This document shows, piece after piece, positions 61,927 through 64,000 of a stretch of DNA of 64,000 bases (the stretch's first letter is position 1; each line of letters starts with the position of its first letter). The translations under genes were made by a program, and so were the position numbers. The notes below the pieces were generated by a model that saw only the letters and a list, made by a program, of their open reading frames with translations, was not told the origin of the DNA and ran no database searches. This DNA comes from an uncultured Pelagibacteraceae bacterium. GTDB lineage: Bacteria; Pseudomonadota; Alphaproteobacteria; Pelagibacterales; Pelagibacteraceae. The stretch is from the NCBI GenBank assembly GCA_902582315.1, contig CACHRP010000002.1, positions 119,703-183,702 on the forward strand. Direction: 5' to 3'.

Positions 61927-63360
61927 ATGAAAGATAAAAAAAAATTTTATATTAATGGAGAATGGGTCAATCCAATTAATGCAAAAGATTTTAATGTAAT
62001 CAATCCTTCTACTGAGGAAGTTTGTGCAATAATTTCTCTAGGTAGCTCAGAAGATACTGATCTTGCTGTAAAATCTGCAAAGTCATCTTTTGAAACTTGG
62101 AAAGAAACTTCAAAGCAAGAAAGAATAAAACTTTTAGAAAAACTATTAGAAATCTATAAATCTAGATGGGATGAAATGACTGATGCCATATCAACTGAGC
62201 TTGGTTGTCCAAAAGATTGGTGTTCAGCTAATCAAACTGCATCTGGTGCAGGTCATATTGAAGATTTTATAAAAAGATTAAAAGAATTTAATTTTGAACC
62301 TGGTTTTGACAAAGGATCTGTTAATCACATTGTATATGAACCAATTGGTGTATGTGGTTTAATTACCCCATGGAACTGGCCAATTAATCAAATAGCTCTT
62401 AAAGTTGTGCCAGCACTTGCAACTGGTTGTACAATGGTTTTGAAACCTTCTGAGATAGCTCCTTTATCAGCAATGCTTTTTGCAGAAATGATTCATGAAG
62501 CAAAATTTCCTGCGGGTGTGTTTAATTTAGTAAACGGAGATGGGCCAGGTGTTGGTACAGATTTATCAGGACATCCTGATGTTGATATGGTTTCCTTTAC
62601 TGGATCGACAAGAGCTGGAAAGTTAATTACAAAAAATGCAGCTGATACAATTAAAAGAGTTTGTTTAGAGCTTGGAGGTAAAGGTGGAAATATTGTATTC
62701 GCTGATGCTTATCCTGATGCAGTTAGAGATGGAATCCGAAACGTCATGAGTAACTCTGGTCAATCATGTGATGCACCAACAAGAATGTTAGTAGAAAAAT
62801 CAATATACAAACGAGCAGTAGAAGAAGCTGCCGATGAAGCTAATAAAATTAGAGTAGATCTTGCATCAAAAGCTGGCGAACATATAGGTCCAGTGATATC
62901 TAAAACGCAATACGATAAAATTCAAAGTTTAATTAAGAGTGGAATTGAAGAAGGTGCAACTTTAGTAGCTGGTGGACCTGAGAAACCTGAAGATTTCAAA
63001 AAAGGATATTTTATAAAGCCAACAGTGTTCACAGATGTAAATAATGATATGAGAATTGCTAAAGAGGAAATTTTTGGTCCAGTTTTATCTATAATTCCCT
63101 TTGAGAATGAAGAAGAGGCAATAAAAATTACAAATGACACTGAATATGGTCTTGGAAACTATTTGCAAACTGAGGACAAAGAAAAGGCAAAAAGAGTTTC
63201 AAAAAAATTAAGATCTGGAATTGTGTACGTAAATCACAAACCTGCGGACTCTGGCACTCCATTTGGTGGTTATAGACAGTCTGGAAATGGACGTGAAGGA
63301 GGTATCTGGGGTTTACATGAATATTTGGAAGTGAAAACTATCACCGAATGGAAAAATTAA
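61927..63360 (+). CDS. Aldehyde dehydrogenase
   Basis: 477 aa. TPWNWPINQIALKVVPALATG, the NAD motif FTGSTRAGKLI, catalytic Glu in LELGGKGGN and Cys in GQSCDAPTR. Substrate unknown: it may oxidise a product of the aldolase or of the betaine route. It is one base from the VOC gene, so these four genes appear to be one operon. Confidence 0.9.
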   Translation: MKDKKKFYINGEWVNPINAKDFNVINPSTEEVCAIISLGSSEDTDLAVKSAKSSFETWKETSKQERIKLLEKLLEIYKSRWDEMTDAISTELGCPKDWCSANQTASGAGHIEDFIKRLKEFNFEPGFDKGSVNHIVYEPIGVCGLITPWNWPINQIALKVVPALATGCTMVLKPSEIAPLSAMLFAEMIHEAKFPAGVFNLVNGDGPGVGTDLSGHPDVDMVSFTGSTRAGKLITKNAADTIKRVCLELGGKGGNIVFADAYPDAVRDGIRNVMSNSGQSCDAPTRMLVEKSIYKRAVEEAADEANKIRVDLASKAGEHIGPVISKTQYDKIQSLIKSGIEEGATLVAGGPEKPEDFKKGYFIKPTVFTDVNNDMRIAKEEIFGPVLSIIPFENEEEAIKITNDTEYGLGNYLQTEDKEKAKRVSKKLRSGIVYVNHKPADSGTPFGGYRQSGNGREGGIWGLHEYLEVKTITEWKN

Positions 63361-63361
63361 G

Positions 63362-63745
63362 ATGATTGGGTATGTAATGGTAGGCACAAATAATCTAGAT
63401 AAAGCCATTAATTTTTATGATGAAGTTTTACAAATTATAAATTTAAAAAGAAAAGATACTGATGAATTTTGTGCTGGATATACGCAAAAAGATGGCGATG
63501 GTACTATAGAATTTTATGTTACAAAACCAGCAAATGGTAAAACTGCTACTTTCGGAAATGGAACACAAGTTTCTTTTATTGTTTCATCAAGAGAGATAGT
63601 TGATAAATTTCATGAGATCGGTTTAAAAGCAGGCGGTAGCAGCGAAGGAAGCGGCGGAGAAAGACCAGAAGGTTCTGGTGTATATTATTCATATATTCGC
63701 GATTTAGATGGAAATAAAATCTGCGCTTTTACAAATAACAAATAA
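63362..63745 (+). CDS. VOC-family (glyoxalase/bleomycin resistance) protein
   Basis: 127 aa, one VOC domain: GYVMVGTNNLDKAINFYDEVL at the start and GVYYSYIRDLDGNKICAF at the end, with a Ser/Gly-rich loop. Metal and substrate unknown. Confidence 0.82.
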   Translation: MIGYVMVGTNNLDKAINFYDEVLQIINLKRKDTDEFCAGYTQKDGDGTIEFYVTKPANGKTATFGNGTQVSFIVSSREIVDKFHEIGLKAGGSSEGSGGERPEGSGVYYSYIRDLDGNKICAFTNNK

Positions 63746-63750
63746 ATTAA

Positions 63751-64000
63751 ATGTCTTATTCTTCAATTGAAAAGCGATTAGCTGAAGGAAAAATAATAAT
63801 TCTTGATGGGGGAATAGGAGGAGAATTACAAAAAGTTGGAGCAAAAATGGATGAAGGACTGTGGTGTGGGAGATGTTCTTTAGATAGTCCAAATGAACTT
63901 TTAAAAGTTCACCAAAATTATATTAAAGCTGGTGCTGATGTAATAACCGCAAATACTTATGCCTCAACCCCTATATCAATGAAAAAATATGGTTATGAAG
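63751..64000 (+). CDS. Homocysteine/betaine-homocysteine S-methyltransferase (5' part)
   Basis: ATG 63751, open to the window edge, 83 residues visible. LDGGIGGELQKVGAKMDEGLWCGR and AGADVITANTYAS match the homocysteine S-methyltransferase domain (BHMT/MmuM/MetH type). If BHMT, it would convert glycine betaine to dimethylglycine. It begins 5 bases after the VOC gene, leaving no room for a riboswitch of its own. Confidence 0.8.
   Translation, partial: MSYSSIEKRLAEGKIIILDGGIGGELQKVGAKMDEGLWCGRCSLDSPNELLKVHQNYIKAGADVITANTYASTPISMKKYGYE

Noticed and set aside
63746..63750. Possible SAM-type riboswitch before the homocysteine methyltransferase gene
   Set aside because: Only five bases separate it from the VOC gene, so no aptamer fits here.
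1..64000. CRISPR arrays, prophage, insertion sequences, tRNA or rRNA genes
   Set aside because: No repeat-spacer pattern, transposase, integrase, tRNA cloverleaf or rRNA sequence was seen.

Overview
The window looks like a piece of a Pelagibacterales (SAR11, 'Candidatus Pelagibacter'-like) chromosome. The DNA is very AT-rich, intergenic gaps are a few to about 150 bases, and many genes overlap by 1-38 bases. The gene set is typical of this lineage: AprABM, Xsc, SuyAB, an SSS symporter behind a TPP riboswitch, AcuI, a dimethylglycine dehydrogenase/ETF operon, a BKACE enzyme and a TRAP transporter with a TakP-like binding protein. I see no tRNA, rRNA, CRISPR array, insertion sequence or phage gene, and no stretch over 300 bases without a gene once short ORFs are counted. 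Layout: (1) 1-2530 holds the end of an unidentified gene, a 55-aa membrane protein, a family-5 uracil-DNA glycosylase, a YbgC-like thioesterase, a DUF3047-like secreted protein, a small lipoprotein and two more tiny proteins. (2) 2519-7847 (minus) holds an SDR, an NCS1 permease and a TRAP transporter dctPQM with a hairpin between dctP and dctQ; 7957-10899 (plus) holds a GMC dehydrogenase, a TerC-like protein and a second SDR. (3) 10884-13874 (plus) is a cell-envelope cluster: an M23 peptidase between two membrane-anchored SGNH proteins. (4) 13883-22252 is a sulfur island. Xsc and SuyAB release sulfite from sulfoacetaldehyde and sulfolactate. A six-gene minus-strand run, aprM-aprB-aprA-(116-aa unknown)-tauE-(thioredoxin-like), can oxidise the sulfite to APS or export it. 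(5) 22329-27587 holds a HIT protein, overlapping pabB-pabA-pabC genes for p-aminobenzoate, an MFS transporter and a metC-like gene. (6) 27666-33540 is mixed housekeeping: a 27-aa very basic protein, an unknown membrane protein, mnmA, DUF3553, cysQ, recX, an ABA4-like protein, a rhodanese and a glycosyltransferase-like protein. (7) 33544-38098 holds amt, an HU gene, rseP and an SSS symporter (thiV-like) with a TPP riboswitch whose 3' conserved segment is also the Shine-Dalgarno sequence. (8) 38107-41199 holds isocitrate lyase, a 55-aa acidic protein and a divergent ScfR/RamB-type regulator with TTTACAAA-like boxes between them. (9) 41201-45245 is a ferric-iron ABC operon, fbpA-(57-aa Cys protein)-fbpB-fbpC, behind a Fur-box-like site; then come a LysR regulator, acuI, folE, hisI and a DUF2237 gene. 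(10) 48732-55065 is an operon of dimethylglycine dehydrogenase, EtfB, EtfA and ETF:quinone oxidoreductase. (11) 55110-64000 holds small unknowns, a beta-hydroxyacid dehydrogenase, a GDPD, a gamma-butyrobetaine dioxygenase-like enzyme, a lone ProV-type ATPase, pseudoazurin, BKACE, a class II aldolase, an aldehyde dehydrogenase, a VOC protein and the start of a homocysteine S-methyltransferase. Working together: two scavenging themes stand out. One is sulfonates to sulfite to APS or export. The other is quaternary amines, with genes that could act on gamma-butyrobetaine/carnitine, glycine betaine and dimethylglycine and feed electrons to quinone through ETF. The iron, ammonium and thiamine-precursor uptake genes each have their own regulatory element.
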